NCBI GenBank assembly: GCA_028684345.1
Contig: JAQUGB010000113.1
Coordinates: 1-5,821, forward strand
Origin: Tepidiphilus sp.
Lineage (GTDB): Bacteria; Pseudomonadota; Gammaproteobacteria; Burkholderiales; Rhodocyclaceae
DNA length: 5,821 bases
Direction of reading: 5' to 3'
A model generated the notes under the pieces. The model searched no databases. It was not told the DNA's origin and saw only the letters and a program-made list of their open reading frames with translations. The translations under genes and the position numbers were made by a program. Of this stretch, positions 1-5,810 are shown in pieces; within the stretch, counting starts at the first letter, position 1, and the number at the start of each line of letters is the position of its first letter.

Positions 1-954
1 GGCATAGCGCTCGTTGTCCTGAATGAGGCGCACGTAATCGTCGAAGGCGGCGGCGTAGGACGAATAGACGCGGAATTTCGCGTTTTCGGTCACCGCCCGG
101 CCGTTGTCGTATTCAGTAACCGGCAGGGTCACGGTCGGCCCGCGCCAGCTGCTGCCCGCTTTGATGTTGAAGAGATTGTGGCTGGAGCGACCATCCGGGG
201 TGCGGATGACGGCGCTCCCCCACCCCGTCTCGAGGGCCGCCTGGGCGACGAGGAATTCCGGCGGTATGCCCAGTTGGGCCGCGGCTCGCCGGGCCTGTGG
301 CAAGGTATCCTGCACGAAGCGACGGATCTTCTCCGGCACCGACGTCTCGTTCGTCTCGGCGCGACGCACCGCCGAGGCAGTCTCGGCCAAGGCGGGGAAA
401 AGGGGAGTGGGGTCGTCTTGCGTCAAGGGCACGAGCGGCACGGCCTCGTCCCCGGCCTTGCCCGAGGCACCGCCCAGGGCGGCAAAAAAGCCCTTTTCTT
501 CCAGCGCAGCGGCTTCCTCCGTTGCCACTCCTTGCCGGTTGCCGGCAGGATTTGCCGGGCGGCGCAGCACGTTGGCGAGTGAAAAACCTCCGCTCGGGGG
601 GAGTTCGCCCTGCTCACCGACGCCCGCGGCGGACGCCGCGGCTTCGTTCTGATTCCCGAGACGCTGTTGCAATTGCCGCGCGAGCATCTCGCCGAGCCCG
701 ATGCCGCGGCCCATGGCGAGGTTGTGGGCGAGCTGCTGGTCGCTCATGTCCTGAAAGGTTCGCTCGCCGTCGCTCGAGGTGAAGGCGTTGGCGGGCACGG
801 TGGCGCGCATGGCTTTGAGCATCTGCTGCAGCATCACCGCCTCGAACTGTTTGGCGGCGGCGCGCAGCGCTTCGGGCGAGTCGCCCTGACGCGCCAGATT
901 CTGCAGCGAGCGCAGGGAACGCGGATCGAAAGCGGGAACGCTCGGCACGCTCAT
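1..954 (-). CDS. flgJ: FlgJ, rod cap and peptidoglycan hydrolase (3' end missing)
   Basis: FlgJ enters the periplasm as the scaffold for rod assembly and cuts peptidoglycan so that the growing rod can pass. I translated 318 codons, open to base 1; the gene is cut by the window edge, not by a stop. The N-terminal rod-cap domain (about 1-100) includes AAKQFEAVMLQQMLKAMR (33-50) and FQDMSDQQLAHNLAMGRGIG (67-86). Residues about 101-205 form a low-complexity Ala/Gly/Glu/Pro-rich linker. The glucosaminidase-type domain follows with PPEFLVAQAALETGWG (231-246), where E242 matches catalytic Glu184 of Salmonella FlgJ. NLFNIKAGSSWRG (260-272), AKFRVYSSY (292-300) and AFDDYVRLIQDNERYA (303-318) come next, with D306 matching Asp248. 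By that alignment roughly 50 residues are missing. The ATG follows GGGAG (967-963) at 8-nt spacing, 15 nt after the flgI stop. The two-domain form is typical of beta- and gammaproteobacteria; many other phyla have only the cap domain. Confidence 0.95.
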   Translation of the reverse strand, partial: MSVPSVPAFDPRSLRSLQNLARQGDSPEALRAAAKQFEAVMLQQMLKAMRATVPANAFTSSDGERTFQDMSDQQLAHNLAMGRGIGLGEMLARQLQQRLGNQNEAAASAAGVGEQGELPPSGGFSLANVLRRPANPAGNRQGVATEEAAALEEKGFFAALGGASGKAGDEAVPLVPLTQDDPTPLFPALAETASAVRRAETNETSVPEKIRRFVQDTLPQARRAAAQLGIPPEFLVAQAALETGWGSAVIRTPDGRSSHNLFNIKAGSSWRGPTVTLPVTEYDNGRAVTENAKFRVYSSYAAAFDDYVRLIQDNERYA

Positions 955-969
955 CTTCCTTTCTCCCTA

Positions 970-2118
970 TCAGATCACTTCGAGCTCGGCCCGCAGGGCA
1001 CCCGAAGATTTGAGCGCCTGCAAGATGCTGATGAGATCCATGGGGGTGGCGCCGAGCGCGTTGAGCGCCTTGACCACGTCGGCCAGATTCGCGCCGCCCT
1101 TGACGTCTTGGATCACGGCGACGGGCTGCTCGATCTCCACCCGCCCCTGCTGGGCCGCCACCGCGGCTCCACCGGCAAACGGCGTGTCCGGCTGGCTCAC
1201 CGCCAGATCCTGTCCGATGGTGACCTTGAGGCTGCCGTGCGCCACCGCCACATGCTGCAGCGTCACGGCCTGATTCATCACCACGGAACCGGTGCGGGAG
1301 TTGACCACCACCTTGGCGCGTTGTACGTCTGGCTCTACGGTGAGGTTCTGCAGGCGGGCGAGAAACGCGATACGCGCATTGGGGTCGGGCGGAGGGCGGA
1401 CGGCGATGGTACGGCCGTCGAGCGCCTGGGCAGTGCCGAAGCCGAAAGCGGTCTCGATCGCCCGCACGATCTTTGCGGCCGTGCCAAAATCCATTTCTTC
1501 CAGCTCGAGCTGGATGATCTCGGATTGGGCAAAATTGTTCCCGACTTCCCGCTCCACCGTCGCGCCCGCCGGAATACGCCCGGCCGAGAGATGGTTGATC
1601 TGCTGCGCCGCGCCCCCGGATCGTGCGCCGGCCCCGCCGACGACGACGTTGCCCTGAGCGATGGCGTAGATCTGCCCGTCGGCACCCTTGAGCGGCGTCA
1701 TCACCAAGGTGCCGCCCTTGAGGCTCTTGGCGTTGCCCAGCGACGAGACGGTCACGTCGATGCGCTGGCCGGCGCGGGCGAAGGGCGGGAGGTCGGCCGT
1801 GACCATGACGGCGGCCACGTTCTTGAGCTGCATGTTGCCCGGCGGCAGGTTCACGCCCAGGCTGCGCAGCATGTTGACCACGCTCTGCACGGTGAACGGC
1901 GTTTGCGTGGTCTGGTCGCCGCTGCCATCGAGCCCCACCACCAAGCCATAGCCGACGAGCTGGTTGTCGCGCACCCCCCCGATCGTGGCGAGATCCTTGA
2001 TGCGCTCTCCGGCAGCCCATGCCGCACCGAGCCCGAATAAGCCCAAGGTGCAGACGAGCGCCACGGCGAGGAGCGTTCGCCCGAGGAGGAATTCGCGCAC
2101 GCGGAAAGTCCCATTCAT
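970..2118 (-). CDS. flgI: Flagellar P-ring protein FlgI
   Basis: FlgI (382 aa precursor) is secreted to the periplasm by Sec and assembles into the P ring in the peptidoglycan layer, around the FlgG rod and beneath the FlgH L ring. The signal peptide has basic residues early, a hydrophobic core (TLLAVALVCTLGLFGLGAAW) and a probable cleavage just after AWA near residue 35. The mature protein opens with ERIKDLATIGGVRDNQLVGY, then GLVVGLDGSGDQTTQTPFT, the most recognisable FlgI signature. Further family blocks are LPPGNMQLKNVAAVMVTADL, RAGQRIDVTVSSLGNAKSL, GGTLVMTPLKGADGQIYAIA and the C-terminal LGATPMDLISILQALKSSGA before AELEVI. The only cysteine is in the signal peptide (residue 23), so the mature protein cannot form the intramolecular disulfide known in enteric FlgI. 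The start at 2118 is chosen for its Shine-Dalgarno and because it leaves a clean signal peptide; the gene starts 10 nt after the flgH stop. Confidence 0.97.
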   Translation of the reverse strand: MNGTFRVREFLLGRTLLAVALVCTLGLFGLGAAWAAGERIKDLATIGGVRDNQLVGYGLVVGLDGSGDQTTQTPFTVQSVVNMLRSLGVNLPPGNMQLKNVAAVMVTADLPPFARAGQRIDVTVSSLGNAKSLKGGTLVMTPLKGADGQIYAIAQGNVVVGGAGARSGGAAQQINHLSAGRIPAGATVEREVGNNFAQSEIIQLELEEMDFGTAAKIVRAIETAFGFGTAQALDGRTIAVRPPPDPNARIAFLARLQNLTVEPDVQRAKVVVNSRTGSVVMNQAVTLQHVAVAHGSLKVTIGQDLAVSQPDTPFAGGAAVAAQQGRVEIEQPVAVIQDVKGGANLADVVKALNALGATPMDLISILQALKSSGALRAELEVI

Positions 2119-2125
2119 GATCGGT

Positions 2126-2131
2126 TCCTCA
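2126..2131 (-). promoter_or_regulatory. flgI Shine-Dalgarno overlapping the flgH stop
   Basis: TGAGGA on the minus strand contains the flgH stop codon and lies 7 nt before the ATG at 2118. The flgI frame is open further upstream, to an ATG at 2223 inside flgH, but that extension would put 35 non-hydrophobic residues before a clear signal peptide. This box supports 2118 as the true start and suggests coupling to flgH. Confidence 0.6.
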
Positions 2132-2833
2132 GAACGGCAGGAAGTTGAGGAAGAAGCGCTGCAGCCAGCCCATGCGCTGTGCTTCGTCGATGTAGCCGCT
2201 GCCGACGTATTCGATGCGCGCATCGGCCACCGCGGTGGATTCGACCGAGTTCCTGGCGTTGATGGTCACGGGATCGACCACGCCGGAGAAACGGATGTAC
2301 TCCCGCCCCTGGTTGATGGCCAGCTGCTTCTCGCCGGAGACGAGGAGATTGCCGTTGGGATAAACGTCGATCACGGTGACGGTGATCGTTCCCTTGAAGG
2401 TGTTGTCGGCCGAAGCGCCGCCCTTGGCTTCGAGGCTTTGATCGGACCCGGCGTTCAGACTCAGACCGGCCAGGCCCGACAAGGGAAGACGCGTCATTCC
2501 GCTGATACCGGCTTCCGAATTGGTGTTCCTGCTGGCATTGGCCCCGGTGTTCTTCCTTGCCGAGGTATTCTCGACGAGGTTGATGGTGAGCGTGTCGCCC
2601 ACGTAGCGCGGCTTGCGATCCTCGAAGAGCGGGCGCACGGCGCTTGCCTGATAGATGGCGCCGTTGTTGGGCGGCGCGGACTGAGGCGCCGGACGCGCCG
2701 TCATCGGCTGATGCACGATGGCAGGCGGCGTGGTGTCGAGCGCCGCACAGCCCGACAGCACGAGCACTCCGAGCAGCAGCCACGGGTTGGGGCGCGCGAA
2801 CGGGGCGCACGGGGTAGCGGTTCGCCGTCTCAT
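2129..2833 (-). CDS. flgH: Flagellar L-ring lipoprotein FlgH
   Basis: FlgH forms the L ring in the outer membrane, the outer half of the bushing around the distal rod. From the ATG at 2833 it has 234 aa, close to the 232 aa of enteric FlgH. The N-terminus is a lipoprotein signal: basic residues, the hydrophobic stretch WLLLGVLVL, then the lipobox LSGC with the lipidated cysteine at residue 29. The mature protein starts with a Pro/Ala-rich segment, followed by ASAVRPLFEDRKPRYVGDTL and LTINLVENTSARKNTGANAS, which are FlgH hallmarks. Later conserved pieces are TFKGTITVTVIDVYPNGNLL, GEKQLAINQGREYIRFSGVV and the C-terminal GWLQRFFLNFLPF. Two other in-frame starts exist: a GTG at 2848 overlapping the flgG stop (239 aa) and an ATG at 2839. 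I prefer 2833 because only it has a correctly spaced ribosome-binding site. The stop at 2131-2129 overlaps the flgI Shine-Dalgarno. Confidence 0.96.
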   Translation of the reverse strand: MRRRTATPCAPFARPNPWLLLGVLVLSGCAALDTTPPAIVHQPMTARPAPQSAPPNNGAIYQASAVRPLFEDRKPRYVGDTLTINLVENTSARKNTGANASRNTNSEAGISGMTRLPLSGLAGLSLNAGSDQSLEAKGGASADNTFKGTITVTVIDVYPNGNLLVSGEKQLAINQGREYIRFSGVVDPVTINARNSVESTAVADARIEYVGSGYIDEAQRMGWLQRFFLNFLPF

Positions 2834-2840
2834 GGCCATT

Positions 2841-2846
2841 CCCCTC
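2841..2846 (-). promoter_or_regulatory. flgH Shine-Dalgarno within the flgG stop
   Basis: On the minus strand GAGGGG overlaps the flgG TGA and lies 7 nt before the ATG at 2833. That spacing is good for this ATG, while the in-frame ATG at 2839 is only 1 nt away and the GTG at 2848 has no purine-rich box upstream. It therefore decides the flgH start. Ribosomes terminating on flgG would sit on this site, which implies coupling. Confidence 0.6.
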
Positions 2847-3627
2847 ACAGCTGGGTCAGACGCCCCAGCATCTGATCCGAGGTCTGTACGGCCTTGGAAT
2901 TGAGCTCGTAGGCACGCTGGGTGATGATCATGCTCACCAGCTCCTCGGCCACGTTCACGTTCGAGTTCTCCACGTAGCCCTGGTTGAGCACGCCGGCGCC
3001 GTTGTTGCCGGGAATGTTGACCGCCGGCGGGCCGCTCGACTGCGTCTCGGCAAAGAGGTTCTCGCCCAGCGCCTGCAGGCCGCCTTCATTGACGAAGGTG
3101 ACGAGCTGGATCTGCCCCACCTGTACCGGCGCGACCGCCCCCGGCTGCAGCACGCTCACCACGCCGTCCTTGCCGATGGTCACGGAGAGCGCATCGGGCG
3201 GGATGTTGATCGCATCGGCCAGCGGATAGCCCGAGGCGGTGACCACGTTGCCCTGGTCGTCGAGCTGAAACGATCCGTCCCGGGTGTAGGCGAGGGTGCC
3301 GTCGGGCATTTCGATCTGGAAGAAGCCCCGCCCCTGGACGGCGACGTCGAGCGGGTTGCCCGTCTGCTGCAGCGTGCCCTGGGTAAAGATGCGCGCCGTG
3401 GCCACGGGGCGCACGCCGGTGCCCATCTGCAGGCCGCTGCCGATCTGGTTCTGCTGCGTCTGCTGCGCGCCCGGCTGACGCAGCGTCTGATAGAGCAGAT
3501 CCTCGAACACGGCGCGCTGGCGCTTGAAGCCGTTGGTCGAGACGTTGGCGAGGTTGTTCGAGATGACGTCGAGCTGGGTCTGCTGTGCGTCGAGCCCCGT
3601 GCGGGCGATCCAGAGCGAACGGATCAT
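2845..3627 (-). CDS. flgG: Flagellar distal rod protein FlgG
   Basis: FlgG (260 aa, the same length as the Salmonella protein) forms the distal rod, the rigid part of the drive shaft that turns inside the P and L rings and on which the hook is built. The N-terminal D0 has ISNNLANVSTNGFK at residues 22-35. Residues 46-63 are YQTLRQPGAQQTQQNQIG, the FlgG-specific insertion known to keep the rod straight where FlgE is curved. The core follows with GTGVRPVATARI (69-80), NPLDVAVQGRGFFQIEMPDG (91-110) and LAYTRDGSFQ (112-121). The C-terminal D0 has GYVENSNVNVAEELVSMI (217-234) and ends in GRLTQL. The ATG has AGGAG (3639-3635) at 7-nt spacing. The TGA stop at 2847-2845 lies inside the Shine-Dalgarno used by flgH, so translation of the two genes is probably coupled. 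Confidence 0.98.
   Translation of the reverse strand: MIRSLWIARTGLDAQQTQLDVISNNLANVSTNGFKRQRAVFEDLLYQTLRQPGAQQTQQNQIGSGLQMGTGVRPVATARIFTQGTLQQTGNPLDVAVQGRGFFQIEMPDGTLAYTRDGSFQLDDQGNVVTASGYPLADAINIPPDALSVTIGKDGVVSVLQPGAVAPVQVGQIQLVTFVNEGGLQALGENLFAETQSSGPPAVNIPGNNGAGVLNQGYVENSNVNVAEELVSMIITQRAYELNSKAVQTSDQMLGRLTQL
3542..3560. repeat. 19-bp direct repeat, copy in flgG
   Basis: The plus-strand 19-mer ACGTTGGCGAGGTTGTTCG occurs here and again at 4432-4450 in flgF. Both copies encode the NNLANV core of the rod signature (FlgG residues about 24-29). It reflects the shared ancestry of the rod genes and strong constraint at this motif, and is not a mobile element. Recombination between the copies would fuse the start of flgF to the body of flgG in frame. 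Confidence 0.6.
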
Positions 3628-3773
3628 GATCGTTCTCCTATGGGCGCCGCCACGTTCGCAGGAACTAGAGCGGCGCGGTTGCTACGTTGCATGGTCTCAT
3701 CTTACGTCCGCCGCCTCGCTGCCCGTCGCCGGAAAACCGGCGTTTTGCCTCCCCATTTCCGCCTGCTGCACCC
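3628..3773. other. flgF-flgG intergenic region
   Basis: These 146 non-coding bases separate flgF from flgG; every other junction here is 24 nt or less, or overlaps. Reading on the minus strand, the region holds a perfect hairpin near its 5' end (3742-3727), then a stretch without recognisable signals, then the flgG Shine-Dalgarno AGGAG (3639-3635), 7 nt before the ATG. I looked for sigma-70, sigma-28 and sigma-54 type promoter elements in the flgG direction and found none convincing. The spacer probably acts at the RNA level or is simply a conserved gap. From memory, enteric flgF and flgG are also separated by well over 100 nt, so the gap itself may not be peculiar to this organism. Confidence 0.6.
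3727..3742. repeat. Perfect inverted repeat in the flgF-flgG gap
   Basis: The plus strand reads CGCCGG-AAAA-CCGGCG, a perfect 6-bp GC-rich stem with a 4-nt loop. On the plus strand it is followed directly by TTTT (3743-3746), a weak intrinsic-terminator shape that would act on antisense transcription. On the minus strand, the direction of the operon, the stem is preceded by AAAA and followed by ACGGGC. With no U-tract it should not stop operon transcription. As RNA it could protect the 3' end of flgEF message or act as a processing site; this is inference. Confidence 0.5.
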
Positions 3774-4517
3774 TCAGCGCGCCGGCGAGAGAATGGCCGA
3801 AGCGCGGGCGTCGTTCTCCTGGGCGGTGGTAATCGCCTTGGTGTTCATTTCGAACTGTCGCGAGAGCGCGATCATGCGCACCATCTGATCGACGAGCGAG
3901 ACGTTCGATTTCTCCACATAGCCGGCGCTCACCGCCACGTTGGGCGCGGGAGGGGATTCGCCTCCGTCCTGCAGGCGAAAGAGCCCATCGTCGCCGCGCT
4001 GCAGGCTCTCCACCGGCGGATCGACCAGCTTGAGCCGCCCCACGACTTCCACGACCTGGGTGTCGGCCGGGTCCATCGCCGAGATCGTTCCGTCCTTGCC
4101 GACGAGGAACTCCCGATCCGGCGGCAGCGCGATCGGCTGACCGTCCTCGCCGAGCACGGGCTGGCCGCCGGGCAACTGCAGGATGCCGTTGGGGCTCAAC
4201 TGGAAACTGCCGGCGCGGGTGTAGGCTTCGCCACCGTCGGGCGTGCGCACGGCGAACCAGCCGGGGCCTGCGATCGCCACGTCGAGCGGCCGCCCGGTGT
4301 AATCGAGCGGGCCGGCCTCAAAGTTGGTCGCCACCGTGGCATCCACCGTGAACGCGCGCGAGGGCAGCGCCTCGGTCTGCACCTCGACCGCGCGCAGCCG
4401 GTGCATCGCTTCCTTGAAGCCAGCGGTATCCACGTTGGCGAGGTTGTTCGCCACCGCGCCCTGCTGCTCCAGGGTGTATTTCGCGCCGGTCATGGCGATG
4501 TAGAGCATGCGATCCAT
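3774..4517 (-). CDS. flgF: Flagellar proximal rod protein FlgF
   Basis: FlgF (247 aa, near the 251 aa of the enteric protein) is one of the proximal rod subunits of the axial drive shaft crossing the periplasm, exported through the flagellar type III channel without a cleavable signal. The start MDRMLYIAMTGAK is typical of FlgF, followed by the rod signature VANNLANVDTAGFK at residues 22-35. The beta-rich core has RPLDVAIAGPGWFAV (76-90) and EAYTRAGSFQLSPNG (97-111). The C-terminal D0 helix starts at GYVEKSNVSLVDQMVRMIAL (199-218) and continues with SRQFEMNTKAI, a FlgF-type ending. It lacks the 18-residue insertion that marks FlgG, which separates the two paralogs. The ATG follows a very strong AAGGAGG (4530-4524) at 6-nt spacing, 24 nt after the flgE stop. 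The stop TGA is followed by the widest gap in the window (146 nt) before flgG. Confidence 0.96.
   Translation of the reverse strand: MDRMLYIAMTGAKYTLEQQGAVANNLANVDTAGFKEAMHRLRAVEVQTEALPSRAFTVDATVATNFEAGPLDYTGRPLDVAIAGPGWFAVRTPDGGEAYTRAGSFQLSPNGILQLPGGQPVLGEDGQPIALPPDREFLVGKDGTISAMDPADTQVVEVVGRLKLVDPPVESLQRGDDGLFRLQDGGESPPAPNVAVSAGYVEKSNVSLVDQMVRMIALSRQFEMNTKAITTAQENDARASAILSPAR
4432..4450. repeat. 19-bp direct repeat, copy in flgF
   Basis: This is the second exact copy of the 19-mer found at 3542-3560. It encodes the NNLANV motif near FlgF residues 24-29. The copies are 890 bp apart in the same orientation. Shared codon choice, beyond the shared residues, suggests either biased codon use in a high-GC genome or past gene conversion between the paralogs. 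Confidence 0.6.
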
Positions 4518-4541
4518 CGCGGTCCTCCTTCAGTGCCTACG

Positions 4542-5810
4542 TCAGCGCAGGTTGATGACGGTCTGCAGGATCTGGTCCTGCGTCTTGATCGACTGGGCGT
4601 TCGCCTGATAAGCGCGCTGCTGCACGATCATGTTGACCAACTCGGCGGTGAGATCGACGTTGGAGGATTCGACCGCCCCGCCTGTGATGAAACCGCGCGT
4701 GCCCGCCCCAGGCGTTCCCGCCACACCCGGCCCTGATTCGAGCGAGGAAATCCACAGGTTGTCGCCCATCGACACCAGCCCGTTCGGATTGCGGAAGGAC
4801 GCGATCGCCACCGTCCCCACCGTGACGACGTTGCCGTTGGTGTAGCGCGCCTGGACTTGCCCCTCTTTCGTGACCGATACGCTCGCCAGTTCTCCGGCGG
4901 GAACACCATCCTGGCTGATGGTATTGACCGAAGAAGGGAGGGCGAATTGGGTCGCTGTTAAATTGATATCGATCGTACTATCGCTTGCTCCAACAGGCCC
5001 CCCAATCGTTGCTCCATTGGCCAACGTAATACCAGAAAAAGACAAGGGCGATCCACCTGTCAAAGCTCCAGAGGCGTCGAATTGCAAAGATCCAAGATTC
5101 ACAGGATTTCCTGCAGGAGTCGCCGTAGGATCTGTCGCAGGATCACCAGACAACGAACCATAAACATTCCAAGTCGACGGATTACCCGCAGCCGTTCGCA
5201 CGAAATACAGATTCAAATTGTGGGCGATCCCCAGCGAGTCGTAGGTCACGACCGTCGTGGAAAAATTATAGGTTTTGGGATCATTTGGATTGAACGTTCC
5301 GGTCATTACCGGCTGGTTGGCATCCAGATTCAAGGTCATATCCACTGTCGAAGTTTCCCGCGGTGTCCCGGTATCGTAGGGCACCTTGATCGGCACCGCG
5401 TCCCCCGCCCCCGCCGTTCCGGGATAGCCAAGCAACTGATAGCCAGTAGCCGTGATCACGTAGCCATCCTTGTCGAGCTGGAATTCCCCGGCGCGGGTGT
5501 AATACATCTGGTTGTCGCCCAGCACCGGGCGCTTCACCATGAAGAAACCGTCGCCGTTGATCGCCATGTCGAGCGAATTGCCCGTCTCGGTGATGCTGCC
5601 CTGGCTGAAATTCTGACGGATGGCCGCCACGCGCGAGCCGCTGCCCACCTGCTTGTACGGGTCGGCACCCAGCGTGGAGGAATAGACGTCGGCGAACACC
5701 GTCTGGCTCGCCTTGAAGCCGGTGGTGTTGGCGTTGGCCACGTTGTGGCTGATGACGTCGAGCGCCTGCGAAGAGCTGGATAGGCCGCTCAAGCCTTGTT
5801 GGAATGCCAT
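4542..5810 (-). CDS. flgE: Flagellar hook protein FlgE
   Basis: This gene encodes FlgE (422 aa), the subunit of the hook, the curved universal joint outside the cell that joins rod to filament; it is exported by the flagellar type III apparatus and has no cleavable signal. The N-terminal D0 region carries the rod/hook signature ISHNVANANTTGFK at residues 20-33. D1 follows, with SITETGNSLDMAINGDGFF (72-90) and YYTRAGEFQLDKDGYV (103-118). A variable D2 domain spans about 150-297. D1 resumes near 300, and the C-terminal D0 helix includes SSNVDLTAELVNMIVQQRAY (382-401). Length is slightly above the roughly 403 aa of enteric FlgE. The ATG has an AGGAG box 6 nt upstream (5821-5817), so this start is well supported. 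The stop is TGA at 4544-4542, 24 nt before flgF. The codons for about residues 157-297 are clearly poorer in GC than the rest of the gene. There is no cysteine, so lysinoalanine cross-linking of the spirochete type is excluded. The upstream flgD lies outside the window. Confidence 0.97.
   Translation of the reverse strand: MAFQQGLSGLSSSSQALDVISHNVANANTTGFKASQTVFADVYSSTLGADPYKQVGSGSRVAAIRQNFSQGSITETGNSLDMAINGDGFFMVKRPVLGDNQMYYTRAGEFQLDKDGYVITATGYQLLGYPGTAGAGDAVPIKVPYDTGTPRETSTVDMTLNLDANQPVMTGTFNPNDPKTYNFSTTVVTYDSLGIAHNLNLYFVRTAAGNPSTWNVYGSLSGDPATDPTATPAGNPVNLGSLQFDASGALTGGSPLSFSGITLANGATIGGPVGASDSTIDINLTATQFALPSSVNTISQDGVPAGELASVSVTKEGQVQARYTNGNVVTVGTVAIASFRNPNGLVSMGDNLWISSLESGPGVAGTPGAGTRGFITGGAVESSNVDLTAELVNMIVQQRAYQANAQSIKTQDQILQTVINLR
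4921..5340 (-). other. Low-GC tract covering the FlgE D2 domain
   Basis: By hand count this 420-base stretch has 209 G+C (about 50%), against 62-63% in the 60-base blocks on either side and about 65% in a flgI block. It encodes FlgE residues 157-297. In Salmonella FlgE the D2 domain is residues 145-284, so the tract matches D2 closely. Codons here often end in A or T (GGA, CCT, AAT, GAT, ACA, AGT and a TTA leucine), while flanking D1 codons favour G or C. The reading frame stays open throughout. The simplest inference is that the exposed domain was replaced by recombination with foreign DNA; relaxed selection on a fast-evolving domain is the alternative. Confidence 0.7.

Noticed and set aside
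465..506. T6 run followed by a GC hairpin in flgJ (minus strand), as a possible programmed frameshift site
   Set aside because: The in-frame reading is GGC TTT TTT GCC, so the preceding base is C and the slippery heptamer is imperfect. The FlgJ frame continues intact into a full hydrolase domain, and no useful alternative product is evident.
614..2020. Minus-strand open frame (468 codons) in an alternative frame over flgI and the start of flgJ
   Set aside because: The translation is Arg/Gly/Ala-rich low complexity, as expected from an out-of-frame reading of high-GC DNA; the true frames of flgI and flgJ cover the same bases.
667..2040. Long plus-strand open frame (457 codons) antisense to flgI and flgJ
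   Set aside because: Its product is rich in His, Arg, Gly and Leu in the pattern produced by the complement of GC-rich genes, has no recognisable domain, and lies opposite two unmistakable flagellar genes.
1964..2875. Plus-strand open frame (303 codons) opposite flgI, flgH and flgG
   Set aside because: It crosses three real gene boundaries on the other strand and its product resembles no family I recognise; it is a complement shadow.
3665..3700. Possible 11-codon leader peptide on the minus strand in the flgF-flgG gap
   Set aside because: It has an ATG and a TAG but only a weak purine stretch upstream, no regulatory codon run and no attenuator-like stem after it; an ORF this short is expected by chance.
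3727..3746. Intrinsic terminator ending the flgEF transcript
   Set aside because: The T-run follows the stem only on the plus strand. In the direction of the flagellar genes the stem is followed by ACGGGC, so it does not fit a terminator for this operon.
3687..4736. Plus-strand open frame (349 codons) opposite flgF and the end of flgE
   Set aside because: The product is His/Arg/Gly-rich with no domain or plausible ribosome-binding site, and it lies over the real flgF gene.
5082..5783. Plus-strand open frame (233 codons) antisense to flgE
   Set aside because: It runs through both the low-GC tract and normal-GC sequence, its product is Arg/His/Ile-rich without a domain, and the FlgE frame explains the bases fully.
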